DNA from: Thermoanaerobacter uzonensis DSM 18761
GTDB taxonomy: Bacteria; Bacillota; Thermoanaerobacteria; Thermoanaerobacterales; Thermoanaerobacteraceae
Direction of reading: 5' to 3'
Assembly: GCF_900129115.1 (NCBI RefSeq)
Contig: NZ_FQUR01000011.1
Coordinates: forward strand, 62,001 to 126,000
Length of the DNA stretch: 64,000 bases
Below, in pieces: positions 1 through 9,632 of this stretch. A program made the position numbers and the translations under genes. The notes under the pieces were generated by a model. That model was not told where the DNA came from. It was given only the letters and a program-made list of their open reading frames with translations, and searched no databases. The number at the start of each line of letters is the position of its first letter. Position 1 is the stretch's first letter.

Positions 1-1
1 G

Positions 2-1369
2 CAAGAACAACCTATAAGGCTGGTATTTTCTCTTCCTAATTCAGGAGAAGATTTTGATAATACCCTTTATACAGTCCTTTTATACGATGGCAATTCTAAC
101 AAAATAGCAGGTGAATTTTTAAAAAATAAACGCATTGGATATTATAAATTATCACCAAAACAAGATAGAATTATTGTGGGAATCCATTATGATGCTGCTT
201 CATTTGAATACTATGTGATAAACATTGATGGCAGTGACCCAAAAAGACTTACTCTTCCTGTAATAGATGGAATAAATCCAGTGTGGAGTAATGATGGGGA
301 GTATATCTATGGCATTTCACCGGATTCTTTAAATGCTAAAAGTGGGTATATATTTTCTTATGATGTGGATAAGGGGACATTTGAAAAGTATCCTTTAGAA
401 GGTAAAATAAATTCTTGTGGCAAAATTAAGCCGTATTTTGATAATAAAGGTGTGCTGTTTATTTGTGATAGCAAAATAAACTATCTAAATTTTGAAAACA
501 AGGTCGTGAAACCGGTTTACAGTTTTAAGGAAAATGTAACGTATGAGAGTTTAGATAAAAGTAGAACTATATTTGTTCTAAATGATGAGAAAAACAGCTT
601 AGATGTTTTGGATGGAGATAACTTTAAAATAATAAAAAGCTATAAAGACATTTTAAAATACAAATTTTATTCTCTTGATAGTATGACATTTCCGGCTGGT
701 GAACATGTTATATTCAAGATTTATAAATATGATGATAAAGGTAATTTTATAGATGCTCCTATAGTAAGTTTTGACTTAAATGGGAATGTGAAAGAATTAA
801 AGGAAAGCAATAAGTTAGAATGGAATTCAGTAAAATTTGTTTGTGAAAGCAAACTGGCTGGTGTGACTGGAGATGAGAAAGTATTTTTTTATGATTTAAA
901 TAGACCTCAAGACATGCCATATATGGAGATGGTGCTTTGCCGCTATAACGAAATTGGTTATTTAAAAAAACTCAAAATTGCTCTGCCAAATGGGTGGAAG
1001 GAGAAATTTACAGGCGGAAATGAAATTTGTATTTTAAATACAAAAGATGAGGTTAAAGGTGAAATATATGTTATAAGTTATTACAAAGATCAATATTTTG
1101 GGGGCTTTCTTCCAAATCACAGTGAAGTTTTAAAAGAAGAAAATATAAAAACACCTATTGGAGAAGGGAAAGTTGCCGTTTTGAGGAGAAGCCCTCCTGC
1201 TGCTTCTAATGACCATAAAACATATATTGAGATTTTTGGGATTATTCCAATTGCGGACAGTGATTTAGCTTACTGCATATGGCTTGGACCATTTAAAGAT
1301 GATGTAAAAGCTATAAATGATGCTTTAAGGGATATGGAATACATTATGAAAAATTTAAATACAATGTGA
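2..1369 (+). CDS. Beta-propeller-like protein of unknown function (5' end outside window)
   Basis: The frame is open from base 2, so the gene starts outside the window; the first possible start inside is GTG 176, but coding-like sequence (QEQPIRLVFSLPNSGEDFDN) precedes it. Motifs such as NIDGSDPKRLT and NPVWSNDGEYIYGIS resemble blades of TolB/WD40-like propellers. The last 120 residues look like a separate globular domain. No enzyme motif is visible. It resembles in style the lipoproteins at 36529 and 59601, so it may be an exported propeller protein whose signal peptide is cut off here. A hairpin terminator follows. Function unknown. Confidence 0.7.
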   Translation, partial: QEQPIRLVFSLPNSGEDFDNTLYTVLLYDGNSNKIAGEFLKNKRIGYYKLSPKQDRIIVGIHYDAASFEYYVINIDGSDPKRLTLPVIDGINPVWSNDGEYIYGISPDSLNAKSGYIFSYDVDKGTFEKYPLEGKINSCGKIKPYFDNKGVLFICDSKINYLNFENKVVKPVYSFKENVTYESLDKSRTIFVLNDEKNSLDVLDGDNFKIIKSYKDILKYKFYSLDSMTFPAGEHVIFKIYKYDDKGNFIDAPIVSFDLNGNVKELKESNKLEWNSVKFVCESKLAGVTGDEKVFFYDLNRPQDMPYMEMVLCRYNEIGYLKKLKIALPNGWKEKFTGGNEICILNTKDEVKGEIYVISYYKDQYFGGFLPNHSEVLKEENIKTPIGEGKVAVLRRSPPAASNDHKTYIEIFGIIPIADSDLAYCIWLGPFKDDVKAINDALRDMEYIMKNLNTM

Positions 1370-1380
1370 CTTTAGTCATG

Positions 1381-1428
1381 AGGAAATGGTGACTTTGTAT
1401 ACTACAAAATTTCCACCATTTCCTTTAT
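1381..1428 (+). terminator. Hairpin terminator after the propeller gene
   Basis: The 11-base arm 1381-1391 (AGGAAATGGTG) pairs exactly with 1414-1424, with additional inner pairing (CTTTGTA with TACAAAA), followed by a T-rich stretch. It lies 12 bases after the stop codon. Confidence 0.7.
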
Positions 1429-1455
1429 TATATTCTTAAGAAAGACAAATTAATT

Positions 1456-1495
1456 TCAGACAAAGATACAAAGGGGAATTTCCCTTTCGTCTGAA
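1456..1495. repeat. REP-like palindrome, copy 1
   Basis: Starts TCAGACAAAG and ends TTTCGTCTGA, with an AAAGGGGAATTTCCCTTT core. Same family as copies at 1798, 36226, 36473, 41700 and 43696. Copies 1 and 2 bracket the LuxR relic. Confidence 0.6.
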
Positions 1496-1578
1496 AATTT
1501 ATTTTGTAAGGGGAGGGTATTTCATGAAGATAGTTAAAATGAAGGATGTAATAAAAAGGTTTGGTGATGTTATAGCCA

Positions 1579-1794
1579 GATAGGGAAAGGCAAATAGAGC
1601 TTTCAATTTTTTCCGAGAGAGAAAAAGAAATAATTAAACTTATATGTGAAGGATTATCTAATAGAGAGATAGCTGAAAAGTTATTTATTTCTGAGGGAAC
1701 GGTAAAAAATTATGTCACTTCTATTCTTAATAAAACAGGTTTTAAACACAGAACTCAAATTGCTGTTTATTTTTCAAAAAGTGGACTTACATAA
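1579..1794 (+). pseudogene. LuxR/NarL-type HTH fragment of a response regulator
   Basis: An open frame of 71 codons with no usable start encodes FSEREKEIIKLICEGLSNRE followed by IAEKLFISEGTVKNYVTSIL, a canonical GerE/LuxR DNA-binding domain. The receiver domain expected in a NarL-type regulator is absent. Upstream, a ribosome-binding site (GGGGAGGG) and ATG 1524 open a frame that stops at 1583 (19 codons), which could be an unrelated or frameshifted remnant. No histidine kinase lies beside it. Best read as a decayed regulator whose N-terminal part was lost. Confidence 0.75.
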
Positions 1795-1797
1795 GGA

Positions 1798-1828
1798 TCA
1801 GACAAAAGGAACCGTCCCCTTTGTCTGG
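1798..1828. repeat. REP-like palindrome, copy 2
   Basis: TCAGACAAAAGGAACCGTCC followed by CCTTTGTCTGGA. Imperfect palindrome in the opposite orientation to copy 3 at 36226. Confidence 0.65.
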
Positions 1829-1842
1829 ATTGTTTAGATTGA

Positions 1843-1871
1843 TTGAAATTTATAAAAACTAAAAGTATAAT
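1843..1871 (+). promoter_or_regulatory. Sigma-A-type promoter for the H+-ATPase gene
   Basis: TTGAAA (1843-1848), 17-base spacer, TATAAT (1866-1871). It sits about 60 bases before the ATPase start codon, just after REP-like copy 2. Confidence 0.65.
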
Positions 1872-1930
1872 GAAAGTATAAAGAAAGAGTTGGAGTAAAA
1901 AGTAGGGCAAAGTCATATGGAAGGGGATAA

Positions 1931-4363
1931 ATGATGGAAGGCAAAGAGGATGAAGTAAAAAAAATTATTTATGAAAAGATGAGTATTGAAGAAGTGATAC
2001 ACAATTTAAAAGTTGATGTAGACAATGGTTTAACAAGAGAAGAAGTTGCAAAAAGATTAAAAACCTATGGCTATAATGAAATACCTGAAAAGAAAGAAAA
2101 TCCCTATTTGAAGTTTGCAAAAAAGTTTTGGGGACTTACAGCATGGATGTTAGAAGCTGTGATTGTTCTTTCTTATATACTTCATAAATATCTTGATATG
2201 TATATTATTTTAGCCCTTTTAATTTTAAATGCTGTTATAGGATTTTTACAGGAGGAAAGAGCTTCTCAAGCTGTTGAAACTTTAAAGCAAAAACTTAGAA
2301 TAAATGCTAGAACTTTGAGAGATGGAAAATGGCAGATGATACCGGCAAGAGAATTGGTACCAGGAGACGTAGTAAGGATAAGGGCAGGAGATTTTGTACC
2401 TGCTGATTTAAAACTGTTAGAAGGACAATTAGAAGTTGACCAGTCAGCCCTTACAGGTGAGTCTTTGACTGTATCAAAAGAAAAATCAAATATGCTTTTT
2501 TCGGGTTCTATTATAAAATCCGGGGAAGCAAATGCTGTAGTCGTTTTAACAGGCAATCAAACATATTTTGGAAAAACCACTGAATTGGTACAATTAGCAC
2601 GACCTAAGCTTCATGCTGAAGAAGTTACATCGCAAGTTATAAAATGGCTTCTTATAATAGTAGGGGTTGCATTGGTTTCGGCTTTTATGGTGTCTTATTT
2701 CATAGGCATAAAGCTTATAGAAGTTGTACCACTTGCTCTTGTGCTTTTGGCATCTTCTGTTCCTGTTGCACTTCCAGCTATGTTCACAATAAGCATGGCA
2801 ATAGGATCTATGGAATTAGTAAAAAAGGGAGTTTTGGTAACAAGGTTAAGTGCAGCAGAAGATGCAGCTACTATGAATACAATTTGCTTAGATAAAACGG
2901 GGACAATTACAATGAATAAACTTTCTTTAACAGATGTCATCCCCTTAAAAGGTTTTAGTGAAAATGACGTTTTATTATATGGTGCTTTGGCTTCTCAAGA
3001 GGCTAACCATGACCCTATAGATTTAGCTTTTTTATCTGCAGCACAAGAAAAAAATATTTTTTTAGAGGATTATGTGCAAAAGGCTTTTTATCCCTTTGAC
3101 CCTAAGACAAGAAGAACAGAAGCTATTGTAGAAAAGGATGGAAAGACTTTTAAAGTTGTAAAGGGTGCTGTAAATGTAATAGCAGACCTTACAAAAGAAG
3201 ATGAAAATATTTTTAACGAAAAGGCAATGGATTTTGCAGAAAAGGGATATAGAACTCTTGCAGTAGCGGTGGGAGAAGATGATAATTCTTTAAGAGTCGT
3301 TGGATTAGCTGCTCTTTATGATATGCCAAGACCCGATGCAAAAAAGTTTATAGAAGAGTTAAAGAACCTTGGAGTAGCAGTCAAAATGCTAACGGGAGAC
3401 GCACTACCTATTGCCAAGGAGACAGCAAGGCAAGTAGGAATAGGGGAGAAAATAACTGATGCATCGCAGTTTAGGGATATAGTTGGGAAAGACCTTGATA
3501 AAGCAGCTGAAATTGCAGAACAAAGTGATGGTTTTGCAGAAGTGTATCCACAGGACAAATATTCTATTGTTAAAAGTTTGCAGAAAAAAGGGCATATTGT
3601 GGGCATGACAGGGGATGGAGTAAATGATGCACCGTCACTTAAACAAGCAGAGGTAGGCATAGCTGTAAGCACTGCAACAGATGTGGCTAAAGGAGCTGCC
3701 AGTGTTGTTTTGACAGGAGAAGGGCTTTCTAACATTGTAGATTTAGTAAAAGTAGGTAGAATGATATACCAAAGGTTATTGACATGGATATTTAATAAGG
3801 TTGTGAAGACCTTTCAAATTGTCGTATTTGTAGTTGTGGCGTTTTTGCTTACAAAAAAATTTATAGTATCAGCATTTGATGTGGTTTTACTCTTGTTTGT
3901 GGTAGATTTTGTTACGCTATCCATTTCTACAGATAATGCAAGATGGTCAAAAGAGCCAGACACTTGGAATGTAAGTGGCATTGTAAAGTCTTCTATGATA
4001 TTGGGGATATTAGTGGTTTTAGAGTCCCTTGCTATTTTGTATATAGGGTTAGGGCCTTTAGGACTTAAAAGCGATTACAATTTGATTAGGACTTACTCTT
4101 TCTCAATATTATTCTATTTTGGAATGTTTACGGTATTTGTTGTAAGAGAAAGAGGACATTTTTGGGAATCAGTACCTAGCAAATCTTTGCTTTATATTGT
4201 ATTAGCAGATATAGTTATAGTTACTCTTTTAGTGACTTTGGGCATACCAGGTGTGAAGCCAATTCCAATTGTTGATACTATGGTTGTGATTGGATTATCC
4301 GCCATATTTTCCTTTGGAATAAATGATTGGTTCAAGTACCTTTTGTTAAAAGGGAAAAAATGA
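1931..4363 (+). CDS. Plasma-membrane proton-efflux P-type ATPase (P3A)
   Basis: 810 residues, the usual length for prokaryotic P3A H+-ATPases. Visible motifs are SALTGES (about residue 174, actuator), CLDKTGTITMNK with the phosphorylated Asp near residue 320, MLTGDALPIAKETARQVGI, and MTGDGVNDAPSLKQAEVGIA near 560. Hydrophobic segments lie at about 68-110, 235-285 and 620-800. The family couples ATP hydrolysis to outward H+ transport across the cytoplasmic membrane. The start follows AAGGGGATAA; ATG 1934 is an alternative. It has its own promoter and is followed by a terminator, so it is probably monocistronic. Proton specificity is inferred from overall similarity, not from one residue. Confidence 0.85.
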   Translation: MMEGKEDEVKKIIYEKMSIEEVIHNLKVDVDNGLTREEVAKRLKTYGYNEIPEKKENPYLKFAKKFWGLTAWMLEAVIVLSYILHKYLDMYIILALLILNAVIGFLQEERASQAVETLKQKLRINARTLRDGKWQMIPARELVPGDVVRIRAGDFVPADLKLLEGQLEVDQSALTGESLTVSKEKSNMLFSGSIIKSGEANAVVVLTGNQTYFGKTTELVQLARPKLHAEEVTSQVIKWLLIIVGVALVSAFMVSYFIGIKLIEVVPLALVLLASSVPVALPAMFTISMAIGSMELVKKGVLVTRLSAAEDAATMNTICLDKTGTITMNKLSLTDVIPLKGFSENDVLLYGALASQEANHDPIDLAFLSAAQEKNIFLEDYVQKAFYPFDPKTRRTEAIVEKDGKTFKVVKGAVNVIADLTKEDENIFNEKAMDFAEKGYRTLAVAVGEDDNSLRVVGLAALYDMPRPDAKKFIEELKNLGVAVKMLTGDALPIAKETARQVGIGEKITDASQFRDIVGKDLDKAAEIAEQSDGFAEVYPQDKYSIVKSLQKKGHIVGMTGDGVNDAPSLKQAEVGIAVSTATDVAKGAASVVLTGEGLSNIVDLVKVGRMIYQRLLTWIFNKVVKTFQIVVFVVVAFLLTKKFIVSAFDVVLLLFVVDFVTLSISTDNARWSKEPDTWNVSGIVKSSMILGILVVLESLAILYIGLGPLGLKSDYNLIRTYSFSILFYFGMFTVFVVRERGHFWESVPSKSLLYIVLADIVIVTLLVTLGIPGVKPIPIVDTMVVIGLSAIFSFGINDWFKYLLLKGKK

Positions 4364-4381
4364 AAGGACGCATAATATTTT

Positions 4382-4410
4382 AAAGCCGCCTTTTAAAGCG
4401 GCTTTTTTGG
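4382..4410 (+). terminator. Rho-independent terminator after the H+-ATPase gene
   Basis: AAAGCCGC pairs with GCGGCTTT around an 8-base loop, followed by a T run. Confidence 0.85.
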
Positions 4411-4441
4411 AGGATATGTATGGGAGGAAAGGAGAACATAT

Positions 4442-5713
4442 ATGTTGTTCATCGACCAGATTAAGTTTTTGCCTAAGGAAGTAAAACGTTTTATAGCAAC
4501 TGAAGCTTTATTGGGTATAGGAATGGGGATTTTTGGCTTGGTATTGAATTTGCACTTGCTTGCTTTAAACGTTTCTCCTGAACAAATAGGAGCTCTTAAT
4601 TCTGTAGGAACTTTAGTGATGGGGGCAGCTGCTATTCCGGCAGGTTTTTTTGCTAATTATATTGGGAGAAAACGAATTTTTATATCAGGAATAACTCTTA
4701 CAGGGATAGGATATTGGCTTTTTGGATTAGGGAAATCTATAGGAGTTTTTTATTTGGCACAGATTATACAATTTATAGGAATTTCCTTTTTGATTACAAC
4801 AGAAGTACAGCTTCTTTTTTCCTATGCTAAAACAAATGAATTGGAAACTGTAAGTTATAGCCTTTTATTTGCTATTTTTACTCTATTTAGTGGAATAGGT
4901 ACGCTTTTGGGAGGCTTTATACCCAATTGGTTTCCATATGGAAATACAAAATATCAAAGTTCTGTGTATATATCAGCCACGTTAATTTTAGTGGCGGCTT
5001 TATTGAGAGGGATTTTGTTGCCATGCGTAAATAATAGTTTTGATAAGGGTAAGAGTAAGTTGTTATTGTTAAATATTAGAATTTACCAAGTTTTTGATAA
5101 AAAAATTCTTTTAATTACTTTTTATCTTTTTTTGGCTGGAATGGCTTTTTCTACAATAGTTCCTTTTCAAAACGTGATTGTGAAATTTCGAATGGGTTGG
5201 AGCGATGAGTATGTTTCCTATTTGCTAACAGTAAATGGGTTAATTTTGTTTTTTGCTTCCATGATAATGCCATGGATAATAAATAAATTTGGAACCATTA
5301 AAGCTTATTACTATGTATATGGGATGAATTTATTGTTTGCATTTATATTAGCCTTTAATAATATTTCTGTAATGATGTTTTCAACAATATTTTTACTAAG
5401 AAGTGGTAGTTTTACGCTTTTAAATAATATGATGGAAAGTCAAACAATGTCTGTTGTAGAGGAAGAAAAAAGGGATTTTTTTGCTGGAGTAAAATCGCTT
5501 TTAAGGAGCATAGGATCAGCAATAGCCAGCTATTTAGCTGGCTATATATTGGAAAACAAGAATTATACATATCCTTTCTTGATTACTTTTATAATACTTT
5601 TAGTAAGCCTTTTGTACTTTGTTGTATTCATTAAGCCTATTTTTCTTGAGAAGATAAAGAATGGCAAATTTTCTTTTGAAGAAGAAATTCAAAAAGATGT
5701 GGAAGGTATGTAG
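4442..5713 (+). CDS. MFS transporter
   Basis: 423 residues with about 12 hydrophobic segments and the MFS loop 2-3 pattern (AGFFANYIGRKRIFISG, about residues 67-83). The start follows AAAGGAGAACAT. Substrate cannot be read from sequence; drug or sugar efflux types are possible. The last 91 bases of the gene are part of a 94-bp sequence repeated beyond the opp operon at 11831-11924, so the junction just after its stop codon is where a ~6-kb segment meets it. The convergent ABC ATPase gene starts its stop codon at the very next base. Confidence 0.8.
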   Translation: MLFIDQIKFLPKEVKRFIATEALLGIGMGIFGLVLNLHLLALNVSPEQIGALNSVGTLVMGAAAIPAGFFANYIGRKRIFISGITLTGIGYWLFGLGKSIGVFYLAQIIQFIGISFLITTEVQLLFSYAKTNELETVSYSLLFAIFTLFSGIGTLLGGFIPNWFPYGNTKYQSSVYISATLILVAALLRGILLPCVNNSFDKGKSKLLLLNIRIYQVFDKKILLITFYLFLAGMAFSTIVPFQNVIVKFRMGWSDEYVSYLLTVNGLILFFASMIMPWIINKFGTIKAYYYVYGMNLLFAFILAFNNISVMMFSTIFLLRSGSFTLLNNMMESQTMSVVEEEKRDFFAGVKSLLRSIGSAIASYLAGYILENKNYTYPFLITFIILLVSLLYFVVFIKPIFLEKIKNGKFSFEEEIQKDVEGM

Positions 5714-5716
5714 CTA
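5623..5716. repeat. 94-bp direct repeat, left copy (MFS gene 3' end)
   Basis: From TGTATTCATTAAGCC to GTATGTAGCTA, identical to 11831-11924 except for one substitution (AAGATAAAG versus AAGCTAAAG). The copies flank the complete opp operon. Confidence 0.95.
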
Positions 5717-6688
5717 TACCAAATGGCAAGCTACGAAATGCCTTCCTCCTATATCTTTGTATTCTGGTATTTGTTCTCTACAAATGTCTTTAGCAAGTGG
5801 GCATCTTGTGTGGAATTTACATCCTTTTGGTGGATTTGCAGGGCTTGGTATGTCTCCTTCTAAGATTATTCTTTCTCTTTTTAAATCTGGATCTGGAATT
5901 GGAACGGCAGACAAAAGGGCTTGTGTATAGGGGTGAAGTGGATGAGCAAAAAGCTCATCTCGTGCTGCCATTTCAACTATAGATCCAAGATACATTACTG
6001 CAACTCTTGTACTTATGTGTTCTACTACACTTAAATCGTGAGAAATAAACAAATAAGTTAATCCTTTTTGCTCTTGCAAATCCATAAGCAGGTTGATTAT
6101 TTGGGCTTGTATTGATACGTCAAGAGAAGATACAGGTTCGTCTAATACAATAAATTCAGGATCTAAAATGAGTGCACGAGCTATTCCTATTCTTTGCCGC
6201 TGACCACCAGAAAATTCATGAGGATAGCGGTCTATATGATACGGAGCTAATCCGCATATTTCCATTGTTTCTATAACTTTATCCCGCAATTCATTTTTAG
6301 AAATAAGACCATGATCCAAAAGAGCTTCTCCTATGGCATCTCCTACCCTAAGGCGGGGATTTAAAGAGCTAAAGGGGTCCTGGAAAACTAATTGTATTTT
6401 AGGTCTTAATTTTCTAAGCTCGCTTTTTTTGAGACTGTGAATAGGAATAGATTTATAAAAAACTTCTCCGTCAGTTTTATCATACAACCTTATTATAGTG
6501 CGTCCGACTGTGCTTTTTCCACAACCAGATTCGCCAACAAGACTTAAAGTTTCACCTTTATTTATAGTGAATGTTACTCCATCTACTGCTTTTACATATC
6601 CTATTGTTCTTTGTAGGACACCGCCTCGTATTGGAAAATATTTTTTTAGGTTTTTTACTTCTATTAAAGGTTCACTCATTTTTTTCAC
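5714..6688 (-). CDS. oppF: Oligopeptide ABC transporter ATPase, OppF/DppF type
   Basis: 324 residues. Walker [11 protein letters not shown] (51-60), signature [15 protein letters not shown], Walker [16 protein letters not shown]-loop [10 protein letters not shown], and the C-terminal oligopeptide/dipeptide extension with a Cys cluster ([15 protein letters not shown]). It energises peptide import together with OppD at the inner face of the membrane. Last gene of an oppABCDF operon; its start overlaps the OppD stop by 4 bases. Its stop codon lies inside the 94-bp repeat. Dipeptide and oligopeptide systems cannot be separated from the ATPase alone. Confidence 0.9.
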   Translation of the reverse strand: MKKMSEPLIEVKNLKKYFPIRGGVLQRTIGYVKAVDGVTFTINKGETLSLVGESGCGKSTVGRTIIRLYDKTDGEVFYKSIPIHSLKKSELRKLRPKIQLVFQDPFSSLNPRLRVGDAIGEALLDHGLISKNELRDKVIETMEICGLAPYHIDRYPHEFSGGQRQRIGIARALILDPEFIVLDEPVSSLDVSIQAQIINLLMDLQEQKGLTYLFISHDLSVVEHISTRVAVMYLGSIVEMAARDELFAHPLHPYTQALLSAVPIPDPDLKRERIILEGDIPSPANPPKGCKFHTRCPLAKDICREQIPEYKDIGGRHFVACHLV

Positions 6689-7659
6689 TCTCCTTCATAG
6701 AGCCAACAGGCAGCTTTGTGTCCACTTTTGTCAGCAGTAAGCTGAGGCATTTTTTGGCGGCAAATGTCCATTGCATATTCACACCTATCGCTAAAATAAC
6801 AATAGTTTCCCAAACCAATAGGGTTAGGTACTTGCCCTGGGATTGTGTATAGTCTTTCTTGTCTTTGCCCAATTATTGGTTTTGCCTTCAAAAGACCTCT
6901 TGTGTACGGGTGCTTAGGATTTTTAAAAAGTTCTTTTACAGGAGCTTCTTCAATTACTTTTCCAGCATACATTACTATTACATAATCTGCCATTTCAGCA
7001 ACAATTCCAAGGTCATGGGTTATAAGCATTAAAGCCATGTTTCTTTCCTGTTTTATTTTTTTTAAAAGGTCAAGAATTTGAGCTTGAATTGTTACATCCA
7101 AGGCCGTTGTTGGTTCATCTGCTATTAAAAGTTTTGGATCGCAACTTAGAGCAATTGCAATCATTATACGCTGCCTCATTCCACCACTTAGTTCATGGGG
7201 ATAGCTTGTCATTATTTGCTCTGCTCTTGGTATACCTACCTGCTTTATAAGTTCAATTGCTTTATTCCAGGCTTCTTTTTTTGTCATAAGTTTGTGTACC
7301 ATTAAGGGTTCCATTAGTTGATCACCAATTGTTAAAACAGGATTTAAAGAAGTCATTGGTTCCTGAAATATCATACCTATTTCATTGCCTCGTATTCTTC
7401 TCATTTCTGCCTCACTTAATTTAAGGATATCTCGCCCATCAAAGATTATTTCGCCACCTTCAATTTTCCCAGGAGGAGACTGAATTAATCTCATTAGGGA
7501 TAAAGCAGTTACGCTTTTGCCACAACCTGATTCACCAACTACACACACTGTTTCCCCTTCTCGTATAGAGAAACTTACATCATTTACTGCTTTTACAACA
7601 CCTTCTTCTGTATAAAAATAGGTCTTTAAGTTGCGAAATTCCACAAGATTTCTTGCCAT
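6685..7659 (-). CDS. oppD: Oligopeptide ABC transporter ATPase, OppD/DppD type
   Basis: 324 residues. Walker [11 protein letters not shown] (41-50), signature [15 protein letters not shown], Walker [16 protein letters not shown]-loop [11 protein letters not shown], and the Cys-containing C-terminal extension ([17 protein letters not shown]). The LSGGMRQR signature and order before OppF fit the OppD partner. It follows oppC by 11 bases and overlaps oppF by 4, so translation is probably coupled. It forms the nucleotide-binding heterodimer with OppF. Confidence 0.9.
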   Translation of the reverse strand: MARNLVEFRNLKTYFYTEEGVVKAVNDVSFSIREGETVCVVGESGCGKSVTALSLMRLIQSPPGKIEGGEIIFDGRDILKLSEAEMRRIRGNEIGMIFQEPMTSLNPVLTIGDQLMEPLMVHKLMTKKEAWNKAIELIKQVGIPRAEQIMTSYPHELSGGMRQRIMIAIALSCDPKLLIADEPTTALDVTIQAQILDLLKKIKQERNMALMLITHDLGIVAEMADYVIVMYAGKVIEEAPVKELFKNPKHPYTRGLLKAKPIIGQRQERLYTIPGQVPNPIGLGNYCYFSDRCEYAMDICRQKMPQLTADKSGHKAACWLYEGE

Positions 7660-7670
7660 TTTGATTCCTC

Positions 7671-8594
7671 CTAAATTTTTTGCCTAGGATCAAAAGCGTC
7701 TCTTAAAGCATCACCAATGAAATTGATAGCTACAACAGTTAACATTATGGCGACACCTGGCGGAATCCAAAGCCATGGACGCTTTGTAAAATCGATCATA
7801 TTATTTGCAGCAGACAGCATATATCCCCAAGAAGGTGTTGGAGGGATCACACCTAATCCTAAAAAGCTTAAAGCAGATTCTGATAATATTGCACCAGCAA
7901 CTCCCAAAGTTGCGGAAACTATGACAGTGGGTAATACGTTGGGGAAAAGGTGTTTTATGATTTTTTTACTATCTCTTAAACCTAAGACTTCTGTTGCCAG
8001 CATGAATTCCTGTTCTTTTAAACTTAATATCTGGCTTCTTACAAGTCTAGCAAGACCTACCCAAGATATAAACCCTAAGATAAACATGACATAATATATC
8101 CTTTGAGGTGGAGGAATTTTTAAATCAGACATTATTGCACCTAACATGATTAGGATAGGAAGACCAGGCATAGCGTAAATGATATCTGCTAACCTCATTA
8201 TTATGACATCTAACCAGCCACCGTAATATCCTGCGATAGAACCTAATGCACCACCGATTAAAATGATTATTAAAGTAGCTGCAATTCCTACTGTAAGGGA
8301 GATTCTACCTGCAAGCATCAGTCTTAAAAGTACATCTCTTCCTAGATTATCTGTACCAAGCCAGTGATCCCTACTTGGTGGTTGATTTCCATTTGATACA
8401 TCTATTTTTGCATCCATGTAAGGTGAAAAATAAGGCCCTATAAAAGAGAAAAGGAGCATAAAAATCAAAATTACCAATCCCAATATAGCGTATTTATTTT
8501 TTAAAAATCGATGAAAAGCGTCTCTCCAAATTGAAGGTGCTTTTTTCTGATTATTTTTCTTTTTATGATCAAGAGGTTGACTAAGTTGATCCAA
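7671..8594 (-). CDS. oppC: Peptide ABC transporter permease, OppC/DppC type
   Basis: 307 residues with an N-terminal cytoplasmic tail (about 30 residues, Lys-rich), one membrane segment, then the BPD permease core. The EAA-type loop is at GLRDSKKIIKHLFPNVLP. The conserved LGTDNLGRDVL stretch (about 78-88) is typical of OppC. Second permease subunit of the opp operon, 12 bases after oppB. Confidence 0.9.
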   Translation of the reverse strand: MDQLSQPLDHKKKNNQKKAPSIWRDAFHRFLKNKYAILGLVILIFMLLFSFIGPYFSPYMDAKIDVSNGNQPPSRDHWLGTDNLGRDVLLRLMLAGRISLTVGIAATLIIILIGGALGSIAGYYGGWLDVIIMRLADIIYAMPGLPILIMLGAIMSDLKIPPPQRIYYVMFILGFISWVGLARLVRSQILSLKEQEFMLATEVLGLRDSKKIIKHLFPNVLPTVIVSATLGVAGAILSESALSFLGLGVIPPTPSWGYMLSAANNMIDFTKRPWLWIPPGVAIMLTVVAINFIGDALRDAFDPRQKI

Positions 8595-8606
8595 TCTTTA
8601 TCCCCC

Positions 8607-9572
8607 CTATTTAAGTCTTACACGCGGATCAGCAACGCCATACAAAACGTCAGCTAAAATATTTGCTAAAATTGTAAGAACAGTGATGAGCATCGTGTAT
8701 CCCAAAAATAAGGGATAATCTCTTATATAAATTCCTTCTAGAACGACTTTACCAATGCCTGGCCAGTTGAATATCCTCTCAGTTATCATTGCACCTGCAA
8801 ATAAGCTAGGTAATTCTAAAGTAAATAAAGTGATCAAAGGTAGAAGAGCATTTCTTAAAGCATGTTTAAAAATAACAGTTCTTTCCTTTAAGCCTTTAGC
8901 TCTGGCAGTCCTTATATAGTCTTGCTTTATGACTTCTAGCATATTTGCCCTAAAATAGCGGCTTAAGCCCCCTACACTTATTAAAGTTAAAGTAGCAACA
9001 GGAAGCACCATGTGCTTTGCAACATCAACTATATGGACCCAACCAGTATAATTGGATGCTGTCGTTATCATTCCACCTAATGGAAACCATTTGAGGTCTA
9101 CTGCAAAAACTTTAAGCATAACAAGGCCTAAGAAGAAAGAGGGTAAAGAGTAAAGGATAAACACAAGCAAGGTAGCTATGGTATCGAATACGGAATACTG
9201 CCGTACAGCAGAATAGATACCGACTATAGAGGCAATTAACCATTCAAAGAACATTATGGCAACTCCTAATATAAATGAATTCCATATAAAATCGTTTATT
9301 ACTTGTATAACAGGTTTTTTAAACATTAAAGAGTCGCCCAAATCACCCTTTAGGACACCGTTTGCCCAAGAAATATACCTTTCAGGAAGTGGTTTGTCCA
9401 ATCCATAAAGTGATCTCAATTGTGCTGCCCTTTCCTCGGTCATCTTAGGGTTTTGAAGTTGAGAGGTGACGTAGTCACCAGGTGCTAATGCAAAAATTAG
9501 AAATATTATAATGGATGCCCCGATTAATGTAGGAATACTCTGTAGTAGTCTGCGTATAATAAACTGTGTCAT
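8607..9572 (-). CDS. oppB: Peptide ABC transporter permease, OppB/DppB type
   Basis: 321 residues; begins MTQFIIRRLLQSIPTLIGAS, a typical OppB start, with six predicted membrane segments and the EAA-type loop ARAKGLKERTVIFKHALRN. The start follows AGGAGGGATAGA on the minus strand. Separated from upstream oppA by a hairpin at 9593-9625, so the transporter genes are probably expressed below the binding-protein level. Confidence 0.9.
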   Translation of the reverse strand: MTQFIIRRLLQSIPTLIGASIIIFLIFALAPGDYVTSQLQNPKMTEERAAQLRSLYGLDKPLPERYISWANGVLKGDLGDSLMFKKPVIQVINDFIWNSFILGVAIMFFEWLIASIVGIYSAVRQYSVFDTIATLLVFILYSLPSFFLGLVMLKVFAVDLKWFPLGGMITTASNYTGWVHIVDVAKHMVLPVATLTLISVGGLSRYFRANMLEVIKQDYIRTARAKGLKERTVIFKHALRNALLPLITLFTLELPSLFAGAMITERIFNWPGIGKVVLEGIYIRDYPLFLGYTMLITVLTILANILADVLYGVADPRVRLK

Positions 9573-9592
9573 TCTATCCCTCCTAATAGATG

Positions 9593-9625
9593 AAAAGCCC
9601 GGCCCTATTGAGTCCGGGCTTTTAA
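9593..9625 (-). terminator. Intra-operon hairpin between oppA and oppB
   Basis: AAAAGCCCGG pairs with CCGGGCTTTT around a short loop. In the operon's minus-strand direction it lies just after the oppA stop and before oppB. Probable partial terminator or mRNA stabiliser giving an excess of OppA over the permease. Confidence 0.8.
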
Positions 9626-9632
9626 ATTTAAA

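Noticed and set aside
2266-2556. Minus-strand ORFs inside the H+-ATPase and other long genes
   Set aside because: They lie wholly within strongly supported genes, lack ribosome-binding sites and show no family motifs.
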